64,000 bases of DNA from JAZLJD01 sp045617725 (GTDB taxonomy: Bacteria; Bacillota; Clostridia; Lachnospirales; Lachnospiraceae). Where the stretch lies: NCBI GenBank assembly GCA_045617725.1, contig JAZLJD010000047.1, positions 16,565 to 80,564 on the forward strand, written 5' to 3'. Below are positions 52,301-60,834 of the stretch, piece by piece (positions within the stretch are counted from its first letter, which is position 1; the number at the start of each line of letters is the position of its first letter). The notes under the pieces were generated by a model. The model saw only the letters and a list, made by a program, of their open reading frames with translations. It was not told the DNA's origin and made no database searches. Both the position numbers and the translations under genes were made by a program.

Positions 52301-52504
52301 TACTTTAAGCAGAAGTTACCGGAACTGTCTGCACATCTTGCCGAAATGGACATCGATGCGGCCGATGCCATCCTAAGTGAGCTTAAAACGTACGATTTAC
52401 CTCCGGAGATTTCCGAAAAAATGGAGCTTTTATCCGGTGCCGTATTAAATATTGATTTAGATGAAGTAGAGAAAATTGTGAATTGTCTCTGTGATATGTT
52501 ATAA
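49349..52504 (+). CDS. Hybrid histidine kinase with FIST sensor, receiver and Hpt domains
   Basis: A 1051-residue soluble sensor kinase. Residues 1-370 form FIST_N and FIST_C domains (ALYAGCSTNGNI, PTSGFYTSGEL), thought to sense small ligands such as amino acids. A coiled coil (about 415-445) leads to HisKA with NMSHEIRTP (His452), an ATPase domain (LRQVIINLMNNAVKYTE, DTGIGI, GTGLGI), a receiver (ILLVDDNEINR, Asp750 in LVLLDHMMPDLDG, Lys in LSKP) and a C-terminal Hpt (IKVHAMKSNAA, His915). No membrane helix is seen. GAGGA lies seven bases before the ATG at 49349; the ATG at 49343 is too close to that site. A single receiver gene follows 24 bases later. Confidence 0.95.
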   Translation: MKQFQFAYINEIKLKNDIEKVRTVCAELPYSKVYFQIYSEIMDTTDVELICDVLDEEMPDALYAGCSTNGNILDGEWTLAQIILIATIFENPSTQIEIQAFDMKRLNTAAMFNEVINKNRGKQWIKAVQLNITFEGRHEDFFRNIIDNMNTPFMVYGGGAYNAAMDGEKSYVFAKGSGFIENGFTTIFLGGTNFFVKAGSVVGWKPLGRSFNITRAEDNMLYELDNEPAYLAYSKYLNIKNDEYFSTNSIEFPLLCQSASGLEILRTPVSCNADGSICMFSHIDNYESVRLTYGDPNTILDNVHLSTEEIRQFAPDVIQTYSCVARKAFWDRTVSRETLPYQQIAPTSGFYTSGELMTEDSIIHLYNETLVVVAWREGTPQQLSERPAINTSIENGRISLNSRLVNFITVATHELEEANHNLDDLLSEVEAKREEADAANQAKSDFLANMSHEIRTPINAILGFDTMILRETKDESLTKYAMDIQSSGENLLSIINDILDLSKVESGRMEIVPVEYDFSSVLNDIINMTTVRADKKGLKVLLDIDEKIPTWLYGDDVRLRQVIINLMNNAVKYTETGHVKLTIHGDSIGVYEVLHVSISDTGIGIKEEDMAGLFEKFRRVESKRNHYVEGTGLGITITASLLNLMDSSLKVESEVGKGSNFFFDVRQGIVRNEPLGDFKARLEAHKVQYSYSALFTAPEAKILLVDDNEINRSVIVNLLKETQVQIEEAAGGYEFLDKTADTKYDLVLLDHMMPDLDGVTAYHTMKATPTNKNLDTPVIILTANAITGAKEDYLEEGFTNYLSKPVNPEKLEATLRDYLPTDKIITSSYSDAETDATVAPQKNTSTLLPEIEGLDMDYALLKLRKPDIVINAIQMFMGAYTAEASKLSEFFEIIKAHESGPELDAALADYRIKVHAMKSNAATIGSNNVSGLARFLEYAARDGKRTEIITITPTFLSDWKELGDRIRDYYTSEADGDALPLDAAYFKQKLPELSAHLAEMDIDAADAILSELKTYDLPPEISEKMELLSGAVLNIDLDEVEKIVNCLCDML

Positions 52505-52528
52505 TGTTAATAGATTGGAGGGTATATT

Positions 52529-52912
52529 ATGTACCAGGTAGCCAAACCAAAACTTTTAATTGTTGACGACAGCGGCGTATTACTCCGTAATGTCAAGAGT
52601 CTTTTGGATGATAAATACGATGTAAGCATTGCCATATCAGGCAAGGTTGCACTAAAGCTCATCCCTGCCCTGCAACCGGACCTCGTTATTCTCGACTACG
52701 AAATGCCCGAGATGAATGGCAAGGAGACCTTTGACGAGATTCGTAAGTTACCCGCCGGCGCCCATGTTCCCATCATTTACTTAACCAGCGCCGATGACCG
52801 CGAGACCATCATGCAGCTCATGGCTCAAAAGCCATCCGGCTATGTACTGAAGCCCGTCGATATCAACAGGCTTCGTGAAAGCATTGCCAATGCTCTTGTA
52901 ATATTAAGGTAA
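52529..52912 (+). CDS. Stand-alone CheY-like receiver protein
   Basis: A 127-residue receiver with no output domain: acidic pocket Asp13/Asp14 in LLIVDDSG, phosphoacceptor Asp56 in LVILDYEMPEMNG, Thr86 in IYLTSAD and Lys108 in YVLKPVD. It is 24 bases downstream of the FIST hybrid kinase with its own GGAGG site, and is the likely last acceptor of a His452-Asp750-His915-Asp56 relay. Lacking a DNA-binding or enzymatic domain, it must act by protein contact. Confidence 0.95.
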   Translation: MYQVAKPKLLIVDDSGVLLRNVKSLLDDKYDVSIAISGKVALKLIPALQPDLVILDYEMPEMNGKETFDEIRKLPAGAHVPIIYLTSADDRETIMQLMAQKPSGYVLKPVDINRLRESIANALVILR

Positions 52913-52916
52913 ATTT

Positions 52917-52952
52917 AAAAGGTGAGTGAACACAAGTTTCACTCACCTTTTT
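52917..52952 (+). terminator. Intrinsic terminator of the FIST-kinase operon
   Basis: AAAAGGTGAGTGAA (52917-52930) pairs with TTCACTCACCTTTT (52938-52951) and runs into Ts. It may also work for the opposing ABC operon, since the flanks are symmetrical. Confidence 0.9.
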
Positions 52953-52978
52953 CTTTTCATTTCTATGAACCTGTCTTT

Positions 52979-54667
52979 CTACTTGCGTCCTCTGAGCAGG
53001 AATAACGGCGATACTCCGTAGAAGACTCCTGCCAGGAAGATATTCGCCAACACCGTTAGGGTTGCGAAGAAAATAATCTTTTTCACAATGATACCGATAA
53101 TCAGAATAATTCCGGGCGGTAACAGACCGAAGTAAATGAACAAAATCACAATCAGGGTCTTAAACGTCTGCGGGCATGATGTAGGCAGTGCCAGCGTTAA
53201 GAACATATTCGCACAGGTCGAATACAAGTCGATTGTTACTGCTATCAAGGTCCAAAGCAGCGCGTGAATCGGATTGCCCTGCAGTATGATGCAGCCGATA
53301 AGCATCGGGACGATTGTATCCATAAAGGAATCAAACGCACCACCCAGGAGGGAGAAGAATACCTTTTTGTAAGGATTCTCGGGAACCATCAAAAAGATGG
53401 GATTATCGCAATCGATCATCAGCGGGTCGCTCAAAGCCCGGAAGAACGCGATGACTACAAACATAAGTCCGATTACAAACAATTCCTCATAATGGAATGC
53501 CATCTTAAGGAGCAGTGCCAAAAGGACCGTTGCCGCAATATTGAATTCCATCGTCTTCGTAAAGAAGTGCAGGTGTGCAAAACGGAATCGGTTGTAGAAG
53601 GACTTCCAGAAGAACACATTGGCGCCGTTTCCCTTATTGAAGCCGTCACGCTCGAGCTTGTCGGATCTGTCTTTCTTACGCTTGGCAACCACTGCCGTGC
53701 CGCCCTCGGCTGCTGCTTTCTGGAGCTCAACCTTCTCAGCAACCTCGGAAGACTTCTTCAGTGCATCCTCATAGAAATCTGCCTTGAACTGCCAGATGGA
53801 CCAGGTAATCACGATTGCTCCGATGAGAAGTGCCAAAGAGGACCAGATAATTCCAATCGTATTCTGCTCGTATACATACATGGGAAGTGCTTTCATCCAG
53901 CCCCAAATCGGGATGTATCTTGTAAACGGCTTGTTGAAATACTCAATCAGTGCATCCGAAAGACTCAGGCTTCCGGACTTATAGAACAGCAAAAAGCCGC
54001 CTGCAATCAGGAAAATAAGCACATAGCAAACCGGACGGATATACTGTTTCAGCTTTTCTTTGGTCGAACAAATGGTGTAAACAAGTACCTGCATAATCTT
54101 GCCGTAAAACAGCATCAGGATGTAGATAACCAAAAGCATAATGGCCAGTGCCAGAGGAACATGTGCATTCAGCACCAGGTTCGGTATCTGGAAAATCATA
54201 TACAATCCGGCAAAAAGAGAAATTCCAAGCTGTGTAAGCAGCTTAAACATCAATATGGACTGTGGCACCATGGGCGAAGGGAACAGGATGTTTACATCCG
54301 CCATCGTAAATATGGACGCACCGTTCTTGTCACCGCTCATGATTTCAAAGAAGAACACTGCCAAAAGCACCAGGCCCATAACCATCTCGACCATACCGGT
54401 AACCTTGTTAAGGTCCACAAGCTCATCCAAATCAAGGTCGGTCACTTCTTCCAGCGTCTCCAGTGCATCCTCCTGCATCTCGGCGGTAATCTCCGTTTTC
54501 TCGTTCTGATCATCATTGAGGTTGGAAAGGGCTGCAGCCACACCGCCTATGATGGCGCCAAAAGCAACGCATAAGATGATGACGATTGCAAGTACCTTGG
54601 TCTTAAATATCTTTTTAATCGTATTCCATACAGTATGTACTGCATAGTATCCAAATAGTCTCAGCAT
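52979..54667 (-). CDS. Putative ABC exporter permease
   Basis: A 562-residue polytopic permease of the putative-ABC-exporter group. The first helix is near residues 25-50, then an acidic extracytoplasmic segment (EITAEMQEDALETLEEVTDL), and about ten more helices with a long cytoplasmic loop (about 300-350, rich in Lys/Glu). It pairs with the ATPase gene just upstream (four-base gap). Substrate unknown. It is the last gene of the operon that begins at 61804. Confidence 0.85.
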   Translation of the reverse strand: MLRLFGYYAVHTVWNTIKKIFKTKVLAIVIILCVAFGAIIGGVAAALSNLNDDQNEKTEITAEMQEDALETLEEVTDLDLDELVDLNKVTGMVEMVMGLVLLAVFFFEIMSGDKNGASIFTMADVNILFPSPMVPQSILMFKLLTQLGISLFAGLYMIFQIPNLVLNAHVPLALAIMLLVIYILMLFYGKIMQVLVYTICSTKEKLKQYIRPVCYVLIFLIAGGFLLFYKSGSLSLSDALIEYFNKPFTRYIPIWGWMKALPMYVYEQNTIGIIWSSLALLIGAIVITWSIWQFKADFYEDALKKSSEVAEKVELQKAAAEGGTAVVAKRKKDRSDKLERDGFNKGNGANVFFWKSFYNRFRFAHLHFFTKTMEFNIAATVLLALLLKMAFHYEELFVIGLMFVVIAFFRALSDPLMIDCDNPIFLMVPENPYKKVFFSLLGGAFDSFMDTIVPMLIGCIILQGNPIHALLWTLIAVTIDLYSTCANMFLTLALPTSCPQTFKTLIVILFIYFGLLPPGIILIIGIIVKKIIFFATLTVLANIFLAGVFYGVSPLFLLRGRK

Positions 54668-54670
54668 CCC

Positions 54671-55423
54671 TTATTCCTCCGGCTTAACAGCTTCTTCCGT
54701 AGGAGCGTCGTCCTCTTCGGCACTGCCTTCGCCTTCTGTTATTTCAAAGAAAAGGTCCTCCAAGGATTCCCCTGTGGTTTCCAGGGAAGCTTTCGTAACA
54801 TCCGCCTTAATCTCACCCTTCTGCATGATGATGGTACGATCCCAGAGGGTATCTACGGAGTCAATCATATGGGTTGAAACAAGTACGGTACAACCGGCAT
54901 CACGAAGCTCTGCCATCAAAAGCTTCAGCTCCTTAATTGCATGCGGGTCAAGACCGATCATGGGCTCATCAAGAAGAACAACCTGCGGTCTCGGTAGAAG
55001 GCCCAGGCAGATGGACAGCTTCTGCTGCATACCTTTGGAAAGCTCATCGCCGAACTTCTTTTTTTTGTCATCCAGTTCAAAACGGGTAAGCAGCTCCTCT
55101 GCATAAGCCTTGTAATCTTTTAATTTGTAAGCACGTGCAACGAATTCCAGGTGCTCACTTACGGTAAGGTTGGGATATAATGCAGGCATCTCGGGGATGT
55201 ATCCAAGAAGACGTCTTGCCTCGGAAGACTTTCCCGGGAAGTTGTTTATGGTAATGGTTCCTGTATATTTTAAGAAACCGATGATGGATTTCATGATGGT
55301 ACTCTTTCCGGCACCGTTCGGTCCCAAAAGAACCGTAATACTTCCGGGCTCCAACTGAAAAGAAAGATCGTTGCAGGCCTTTACCTTGCCATAAGTCTTG
55401 GTTACATGAGATACATTTAACAT
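54671..55423 (-). CDS. ABC transporter ATP-binding protein
   Basis: A 250-residue ATPase: Walker A LLGPNGAGKSTIMKSI, Q-loop GYIPEMPALYPNLT, signature LSKGMQQKLSICLGLL, Walker B VVLLDEPMIGLDPHA. An acidic tail of about 25 residues follows the domain. With the downstream permease it forms a complete ABC-2-type exporter. The Ser-Lys-Gly-Met signature is typical of this export subgroup. Confidence 0.93.
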   Translation of the reverse strand: MLNVSHVTKTYGKVKACNDLSFQLEPGSITVLLGPNGAGKSTIMKSIIGFLKYTGTITINNFPGKSSEARRLLGYIPEMPALYPNLTVSEHLEFVARAYKLKDYKAYAEELLTRFELDDKKKKFGDELSKGMQQKLSICLGLLPRPQVVLLDEPMIGLDPHAIKELKLLMAELRDAGCTVLVSTHMIDSVDTLWDRTIIMQKGEIKADVTKASLETTGESLEDLFFEITEGEGSAEEDDAPTEEAVKPEE

Positions 55424-55433
55424 TTTTGTCTCC

Positions 55434-56807
55434 TTATTTTTGGGCTAATATAAATTTATAGTTCATCGTACAATCCCCGGCCGCGCCAAAGTGTTCATAC
55501 GGAAGCTCCGTCACTTCAAGATCCGGATAAACGTACCCCCGCTCCTGCATCCACTGCACGGCCTCTTCCTCCGTAAGAAGATGAGCAAACCGCACTACAT
55601 ACTGACCGGGCTCATACTCGCGCGGAAGAAGCGTGACCCTCGCAAGTCCGCCCGTAAACCAGTCGATGCAGGTTCCGTCCGGTTTCTCAATGGCTACACC
55701 GGTTACAAATCCGGGCATTTCATTGTCGTAATAATCTACATAAACAATGTATTCTCCCGCCTCCTCTATGGTCAGCGGTATTTCATAATCCTTAATCTCC
55801 GTTCCAGCCTCCGAAATCGGAATGACTTCCGTAAAGCTTATTTCCGTTACGATTTTTTCAGGGTTAATGGACGCATTTGTAACCCGCGCGTTCCAAATAG
55901 TATAAAGGAAAAGCACACCGGCCGCAATATACATAATCCACAAACCCCAATTGGTGAAAAGTTCCTTGAAGATTTTTCCGCCCCGGACCTCCGAGCCCTC
56001 TTCATTCAGCTTGAAGCGGCGGCAAAAAACAATCAACAGCACGAAGCCGACAAAGGCCATAAAATAGATAACGGCAATCATGGCAAAATACGGAAGATTC
56101 TCCATAAAGCCCTTCGTCAGATCTGTCTTCATCGCAAGCGGAGTTATGAGGATCGTCTGGGACAGGTTAATAAATATATGGTACCCCATGGAGTAAAAGA
56201 CATTGCCGGTTTTGGCATACACATAACCCCAAAACAATCCCAAAAACAATGCATAGAAGAACTGTGCGAAATTGCCGTGATAAAATGCAAAAATCAAAGC
56301 CGATACAACAATGGCGAACCATTTGCCAATGCGGCTTAAGCGGTCAATCAGGAACTTGCGGAAGATGAATTCCTCCACAATCGGGGCATTGATTCCTATC
56401 ACCAGAGCCTGCATCCAAATATTGGAAGAAGACATCATGTTGCTAAGTGCCGTATTCATCGTGCCGGTAGCAATTGTATTGAAAATGATACCGAGAATAT
56501 TCCCGGCAATCAGCAAAAACACACAAACAAACAGGCCCAGCAGATACTGGAAAAACGGGATTTTGTTTTTCTCCGTCTCTCCCTTTGCTATCTTGCGAAC
56601 CGCCAAAAAGCAAAGAGGGAGCATAACTGCATCGACCGTAAGAAATATAATAATCAAAGATGCATTCATACTCGCGGACGCATCCATGTCGGGCCACAAC
56701 CGGGCAGTCAGGGTCTGAAGCAGTATTTCCACAATCAGAACCAATGCCACAACTCCACCGTATTTCCAACCGATTGCATTTAGATTTTTTTTATTTTCTG
56801 CTTTCAT
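55434..56807 (-). CDS. CPBP-family membrane protease with a C-terminal extracytoplasmic domain
   Basis: A 457-residue membrane protein. The CPBP (Abi/CAAX-like) protease core has motif 1 EEFIFR (Glu145, Glu146), motif 2 FYHGNF (His177) and motif 3 HIFINLSQ (His210, Asn214). After the last core helices, residues about 310-457 form an extracytoplasmic domain. This domain resembles the N-terminal domain of the membrane protein encoded at 57012-58079 (PGFVTGVAIE against AGFITGLVLE, and matching ends). CPBP proteins process peptides or give bacteriocin immunity. The extra domain is not standard for the family. Confidence 0.9.
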   Translation of the reverse strand: MKAENKKNLNAIGWKYGGVVALVLIVEILLQTLTARLWPDMDASASMNASLIIIFLTVDAVMLPLCFLAVRKIAKGETEKNKIPFFQYLLGLFVCVFLLIAGNILGIIFNTIATGTMNTALSNMMSSSNIWMQALVIGINAPIVEEFIFRKFLIDRLSRIGKWFAIVVSALIFAFYHGNFAQFFYALFLGLFWGYVYAKTGNVFYSMGYHIFINLSQTILITPLAMKTDLTKGFMENLPYFAMIAVIYFMAFVGFVLLIVFCRRFKLNEEGSEVRGGKIFKELFTNWGLWIMYIAAGVLFLYTIWNARVTNASINPEKIVTEISFTEVIPISEAGTEIKDYEIPLTIEEAGEYIVYVDYYDNEMPGFVTGVAIEKPDGTCIDWFTGGLARVTLLPREYEPGQYVVRFAHLLTEEEAVQWMQERGYVYPDLEVTELPYEHFGAAGDCTMNYKFILAQK

Positions 56808-56815
56808 GCAATTAC

Positions 56816-57031
56816 CTAACCTTTTATATTATCTTCATCCTCTTCCCAGAACAGATCATCGAGCGTTTTGTTTAGTGACCTGCATATGGTCCTGCACAGC
56901 TTGATGGTAGGATTGTAATCCCCTTTTTCTATGGAATTGATTGTCTGCCGTGAAACACCGCAGATTTTGGCAAGATCTTCCTGGGACATGTCGAGGGCCG
57001 CCCGGGCGGACTTAAGCTTCAAATTCTTCAT
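56816..57031 (-). CDS. XRE-family (YgzD-like) small regulator
   Basis: A 71-residue Cro/CI-type DNA-binding protein: MSQEDLAKICGVSRQTINSI is a full helix-turn-helix, followed by EKGDYNPTIKLCRTICRSL and an acidic end. It is the usual length for YgzD-like single-domain repressors. It lies within the operon, between two membrane-protein genes, overlapping the upstream gene by 20 bases. AAAGGAGG precedes the ATG at 57031. A palindrome over the operon's -35 is a candidate binding site. Confidence 0.94.
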   Translation of the reverse strand: MKNLKLKSARAALDMSQEDLAKICGVSRQTINSIEKGDYNPTIKLCRTICRSLNKTLDDLFWEEDEDNIKG

Positions 57032-58079
57032 CCGAACGCCTCCTTTTATCCATACAAGACTTAATCCATATAATAATGCCAACATATGTCAGGAAGCCGA
57101 CCACCACGAGATTCAGGGAGGTATAAGCAAGCTTTCCGTCGACAATAAGTAATTTCTCCCTGATTTCCTTCACAGACACGGCTACATTTAAGAGATAGAT
57201 CAAAACATAACTGATGGCCAGGGAAGTTTTTTTCTCATTCAGGGAAAAATACGCATCGTGGAACAGGCAATAGGTAATCTGTACCGATAATGCTATGATG
57301 ATACTGCAAAAGAATTCCATCTCCACCGAAACAGGGATTTCAATCTCCAGAAGGTGCAGCAGTGCAATCACCGCATCCAAAATAATCAGCGTTCCGAAGC
57401 TGTACTGGGAGGCTCTGCCACGTATTTCCTGCTGGCGTTCATCATATTCCGACTTGGCACTGTTGCCGCGCTTTGTAACCAGGGCGAAAATAGCAACAAG
57501 AATCATTCCCGCAACAAGTCCGACGCAGAGGCCGAGTTTGGCCGGCGAAAGGCGATGAGCCTGCTGAAAGCCGAATATAAATTGTCTTTCATACGTGCCG
57601 CTCTTTGCGAAATCGTATTTTTCAATGGATATATCCGAGTATTCAAGCGCATAGTCTTCCATAAAAGCCTCCGCTTCTTCCTTGGAAGTAATGAAATAGA
57701 GCGTCGCCTTATACTCGCCTTCCGCAAGTTCCAAATCGGCTGACCTGCAGTCCGTTTTGTCCGCGGCCACCGCAAACAAAGTATCACCCGCCATATTCTC
57801 AAGAACCAGCCCTGTAATAAAGCCGGCTTCCTCTTCCGGCATCCAGCATACCTCCATATAATAGGTGCCGTCTTTTGAGATCTTTAGGATACTTGGAATA
57901 GGAGAATTTCCATTTTTGTCATCCGGACAGATTGTTGTCACAATCTTGGTATACTCCATATGCCCTGCCCATAACTCTATCATCGGCAACATGGCGAATA
58001 CCAAAATAAGCAGCACTACCAGTATGACAACCTTCTGCGTTTTAGTAAGTCTTTCTCTACCCTTTCCTTGTTTGCTCAT
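57012..58079 (-). CDS. Membrane protein sharing an extracytoplasmic domain with the CPBP protease
   Basis: A 355-residue protein. A first helix (about residues 15-40) is followed by an extracytoplasmic domain (about 45-165), then a helix (near 180-200), a charged loop with YDERQQEIRGRA, and four C-terminal helices. The loop-plus-helices part resembles small membrane proteins commonly encoded next to YgzD-like regulators. The external domain matches the C-terminal domain of the CPBP protein of this operon. The ATG at 58079 has GGAG eight bases upstream; an ATG at 58094 is possible. Function unknown. Confidence 0.8.
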   Translation of the reverse strand: MSKQGKGRERLTKTQKVVILVVLLILVFAMLPMIELWAGHMEYTKIVTTICPDDKNGNSPIPSILKISKDGTYYMEVCWMPEEEAGFITGLVLENMAGDTLFAVAADKTDCRSADLELAEGEYKATLYFITSKEEAEAFMEDYALEYSDISIEKYDFAKSGTYERQFIFGFQQAHRLSPAKLGLCVGLVAGMILVAIFALVTKRGNSAKSEYDERQQEIRGRASQYSFGTLIILDAVIALLHLLEIEIPVSVEMEFFCSIIIALSVQITYCLFHDAYFSLNEKKTSLAISYVLIYLLNVAVSVKEIREKLLIVDGKLAYTSLNLVVVGFLTYVGIIIWIKSCMDKRRRSDEEFEA

Positions 58080-58099
58080 CCGATTGATCTCCATCCGTT

Positions 58100-59437
58100 C
58101 TATTCCGTAACCGTTTTGTTTTTCTTTTTCAAATAATTCTTTAAAGCGCCTTCTCCACGGAAGAAAAGCTGATTTTTGTAAACCTTACCGACAAGGAACA
58201 CAAGTCCTACCGTAAAGGCGCACAGAAGAAGCAGGAATAAGCTGCCTGTTAAAATGGTGACATTACCAATCAGGAAATCCGCAGGGAGCATAAATCCGCT
58301 CGTCACGGGAATAAATCTGCACACCTGCATGAGCGTCTGATTGCCGTTTAAGGGCAACAGATAACCTGCAAAGAATCCAAGCATTACCAGTAACTGGAAA
58401 TAACTCATATATTGGGCAACCTCTTCGGTCTTTGAAGCCATGGAGCCAAAGGTAGCAGCCAGGAGACTGAAGAACAGGATGCTTACGATTATGGTCAGGC
58501 CAAAAAGTACGATGGCCGGTACGGAAAATGCATCGCCGGCGCCGGACTCCTTAAGTACCTTGAATACTTCAAGAATTACATTGTTAAAGTCCTCGTAGAT
58601 ATAGTTTTTGGCAACGTAATCTCCAAGGAAAAATCCGGCAACGATACTGCCCAGCAATACGAACACCTGTATCAAAGCAGCGGCAACCATGGCCAAAATC
58701 TTGCCGAGTACAAGGCCGTAGGGACGTGTCATGGTAAGAATCATTTCCATGAGTTTGGAAGTCTTCTCAACGCTTACGGCATTGCCCATCTGCAGGCCGT
58801 AAATCAGGATGATAAAGAACAGGAAGAAGGACACAAGCATGGGCATAATCATGGCTACGACTTCCTCGCCTTCCGACTTCTGTGTAGCACCGGCTTCGAC
58901 CGTTTCGATCATGCTTCCGCTCATTACAAGGACCAGCTTATCCATGGAAATGCCGGAGGAAACCATCTTGGAAACCTCTGCGACATTTACAAAGGAGTTC
59001 AAAAAGTCGTATGCATCATCTTCTGACAGCTCACTTGCCTCCGGGATTATGCCCTTTAACAGAATGCCGTCCTCTGTATCGGAAATAACAAGTACAAGGT
59101 CGTTCGGCTTCTCGGAAAGCCGGGCAACGGTCGCTTCTGCCGCATCCGTTTCGAGGGCAAACTCCACGTCAGGAAAACCTTCCGGGTTCATGACAGCAAA
59201 TTGCTCCGTTGCAATTTCCGAAAGAGAGCTTTCATTGATTACATGCACCGTCTGAACCGGTGAGATTTTTGTCGCTTTATCTTTTTGCGAAAAGCCCATA
59301 ATTACGGGGATTGCCACTCCGGCGAGCAGCATAACGATGGCAATAAGGACGGTTGCTCTCTTGTATTTATGATTTGCACATTCTCTGAAGGTAAAAGCAA
59401 ACACATCACGCCATCCGGAAAATATACTTTTTTTCAT
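58100..59437 (-). CDS. ABC-2-type permease (NatB/YhaP-like)
   Basis: A 445-residue permease with a first helix near residue 30, a large extracytoplasmic domain (about 50-185), and six C-terminal helices starting MIMPMLVSFFLFFIILIYGL. The motif GNAVSVEKTSKLMEMILTM is typical of the ABC2_membrane_3/NatB group. It lies two bases after its paralogue 59440-60834, so the exporter is probably a heterodimer. Substrate unknown; sodium or peptide export is known for relatives. Confidence 0.9.
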   Translation of the reverse strand: MKKSIFSGWRDVFAFTFRECANHKYKRATVLIAIVMLLAGVAIPVIMGFSQKDKATKISPVQTVHVINESSLSEIATEQFAVMNPEGFPDVEFALETDAAEATVARLSEKPNDLVLVISDTEDGILLKGIIPEASELSEDDAYDFLNSFVNVAEVSKMVSSGISMDKLVLVMSGSMIETVEAGATQKSEGEEVVAMIMPMLVSFFLFFIILIYGLQMGNAVSVEKTSKLMEMILTMTRPYGLVLGKILAMVAAALIQVFVLLGSIVAGFFLGDYVAKNYIYEDFNNVILEVFKVLKESGAGDAFSVPAIVLFGLTIIVSILFFSLLAATFGSMASKTEEVAQYMSYFQLLVMLGFFAGYLLPLNGNQTLMQVCRFIPVTSGFMLPADFLIGNVTILTGSLFLLLLCAFTVGLVFLVGKVYKNQLFFRGEGALKNYLKKKNKTVTE

Positions 59438-59439
59438 GA

Positions 59440-60834
59440 TTACTCTACCTCCTTCTTCGCAGCTTTACGATTTCTGGCAATTCCGATGATATCTCTCAGT
59501 TTCAAAACATTGCCGTTATAGAAAATCATGGATTCATATACCTGCGAGGTAAACTTAAGCATTAAAAGTGTGGCCAAAAGCAAAACAACCACGGATGCAA
59601 TTCCCACATAAATGCTTACCTGTCCCGCAATCAGGTTCGCCGGCAGCACGAAAGGAGCCGTTACGGGAATGATACTGAATATATCGATAATGACAGGATT
59701 CAGTCCGGAGGAAAGCTGTGCGATGCACAGACCGATTCCGACATAGGATCCGCAAATCAAAGTGAGCTGGTAGGTTTTCATACCCTCTGCAAGTTCTTCC
59801 AGCTTGCTTACGGATGCACCTGCAAGTCCCGCAATGATACTGAAGAACAGGACGCCAAAAACAATTACCAAAAGCACAACCATCAGCTCGGGAAGCTGAA
59901 TCCGGCCAAGCAAATTGAGTAATCCCAGCCACATATTGGAGGAATCCTCTTCCACCACGAGTGCGCCAAACAAACTCTCGGAAATCTTCGAACCGACCAC
60001 ATAAGCAAGTACAAGACTGCTCATCTGAATTACAACCTGGAGTAAGCTGGCAAGAATCTTACCGATAATGAGAGCCATCGGGCGAACATTAATCATAAGA
60101 TACTCGATTACTCTGGTCGTTTTTTCCGTAACAATACTGCTGGCAATGCTTGAACCTGAAATATTGATAATCAGCATTACCACAATGATGAGAGCAAGGA
60201 ATGCCATATAATCGTTTAATGCGATTCCTTCTTCCTTCTCCTTGGGAGTAATTAAAAGCTCGCCGGCTTCCGAAAAACTCGTGTATTCCACCGTTGTTTC
60301 GATGGCCTTGTCAAGGAACGCGGCCTGCTCCGGCGTAACCTCAATCGCCTTAAGCTTGGCATCATCAAAGAATGCTTTGAAATCCGCCGTAAATTCGTTA
60401 AAATCTTCCGACGAAAAATCCGCTTTTGCGGCCTTTATAAATTTCAGCTTGAAATAGGAATTCCCTTCAAAGGTAATCAAAAGGGCAACATCCGCTGACT
60501 TCTCGTCCGTTTCCAGTGCCTTTACCTGCTCCTCAAAGCTTCCGGTTCCGGTAGTCACGGTAACATTTTTGTATCTTTCATCGGAAAGGCTCTTGCCGTA
60601 ATCCATGTTCATGCCTGTCTCATCATAGATGTACAGGGTCCGGATCTCACTGTCTCCGACGACGCCTTCCTTACGGTTTTGAAAAAATGCAGACAACGGA
60701 AGGCCGACCAAAATGGCCAGTACCAGGATAATAAGCATTACGTAAAATGACTTAGACTTAACGCCTTGCATAAAAGAGAAGCGGAAGACGTCTTGCCAGC
60801 CTGTATAATCGCTTTTCTTTAAATTATTGCTCAT
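59440..60834 (-). CDS. ABC-2-type permease (NatB/YhaP-like)
   Basis: A 464-residue permease with the same plan as the following gene: KSDYTGWQDVFRFSFMQGVK before the first helix, a large external domain (about 60-215) and six C-terminal helices with SSIVTEKTTRVIEYLMINV. The two permeases share the N-terminal GWxDVFxF motif and are paralogues. The ATG at 60834 lies inside the end of the ATPase gene (11-base overlap) with AAGGAG upstream. Confidence 0.9.
   Translation of the reverse strand: MSNNLKKSDYTGWQDVFRFSFMQGVKSKSFYVMLIILVLAILVGLPLSAFFQNRKEGVVGDSEIRTLYIYDETGMNMDYGKSLSDERYKNVTVTTGTGSFEEQVKALETDEKSADVALLITFEGNSYFKLKFIKAAKADFSSEDFNEFTADFKAFFDDAKLKAIEVTPEQAAFLDKAIETTVEYTSFSEAGELLITPKEKEEGIALNDYMAFLALIIVVMLIINISGSSIASSIVTEKTTRVIEYLMINVRPMALIIGKILASLLQVVIQMSSLVLAYVVGSKISESLFGALVVEEDSSNMWLGLLNLLGRIQLPELMVVLLVIVFGVLFFSIIAGLAGASVSKLEELAEGMKTYQLTLICGSYVGIGLCIAQLSSGLNPVIIDIFSIIPVTAPFVLPANLIAGQVSIYVGIASVVVLLLATLLMLKFTSQVYESMIFYNGNVLKLRDIIGIARNRKAAKKEVE

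Noticed and set aside
53264..54574. A 436-codon open frame on the plus strand
   Set aside because: It lies wholly antisense to the ABC permease gene 52979-54667, has no family motifs, and its composition is that of a complement of hydrophobic codons.
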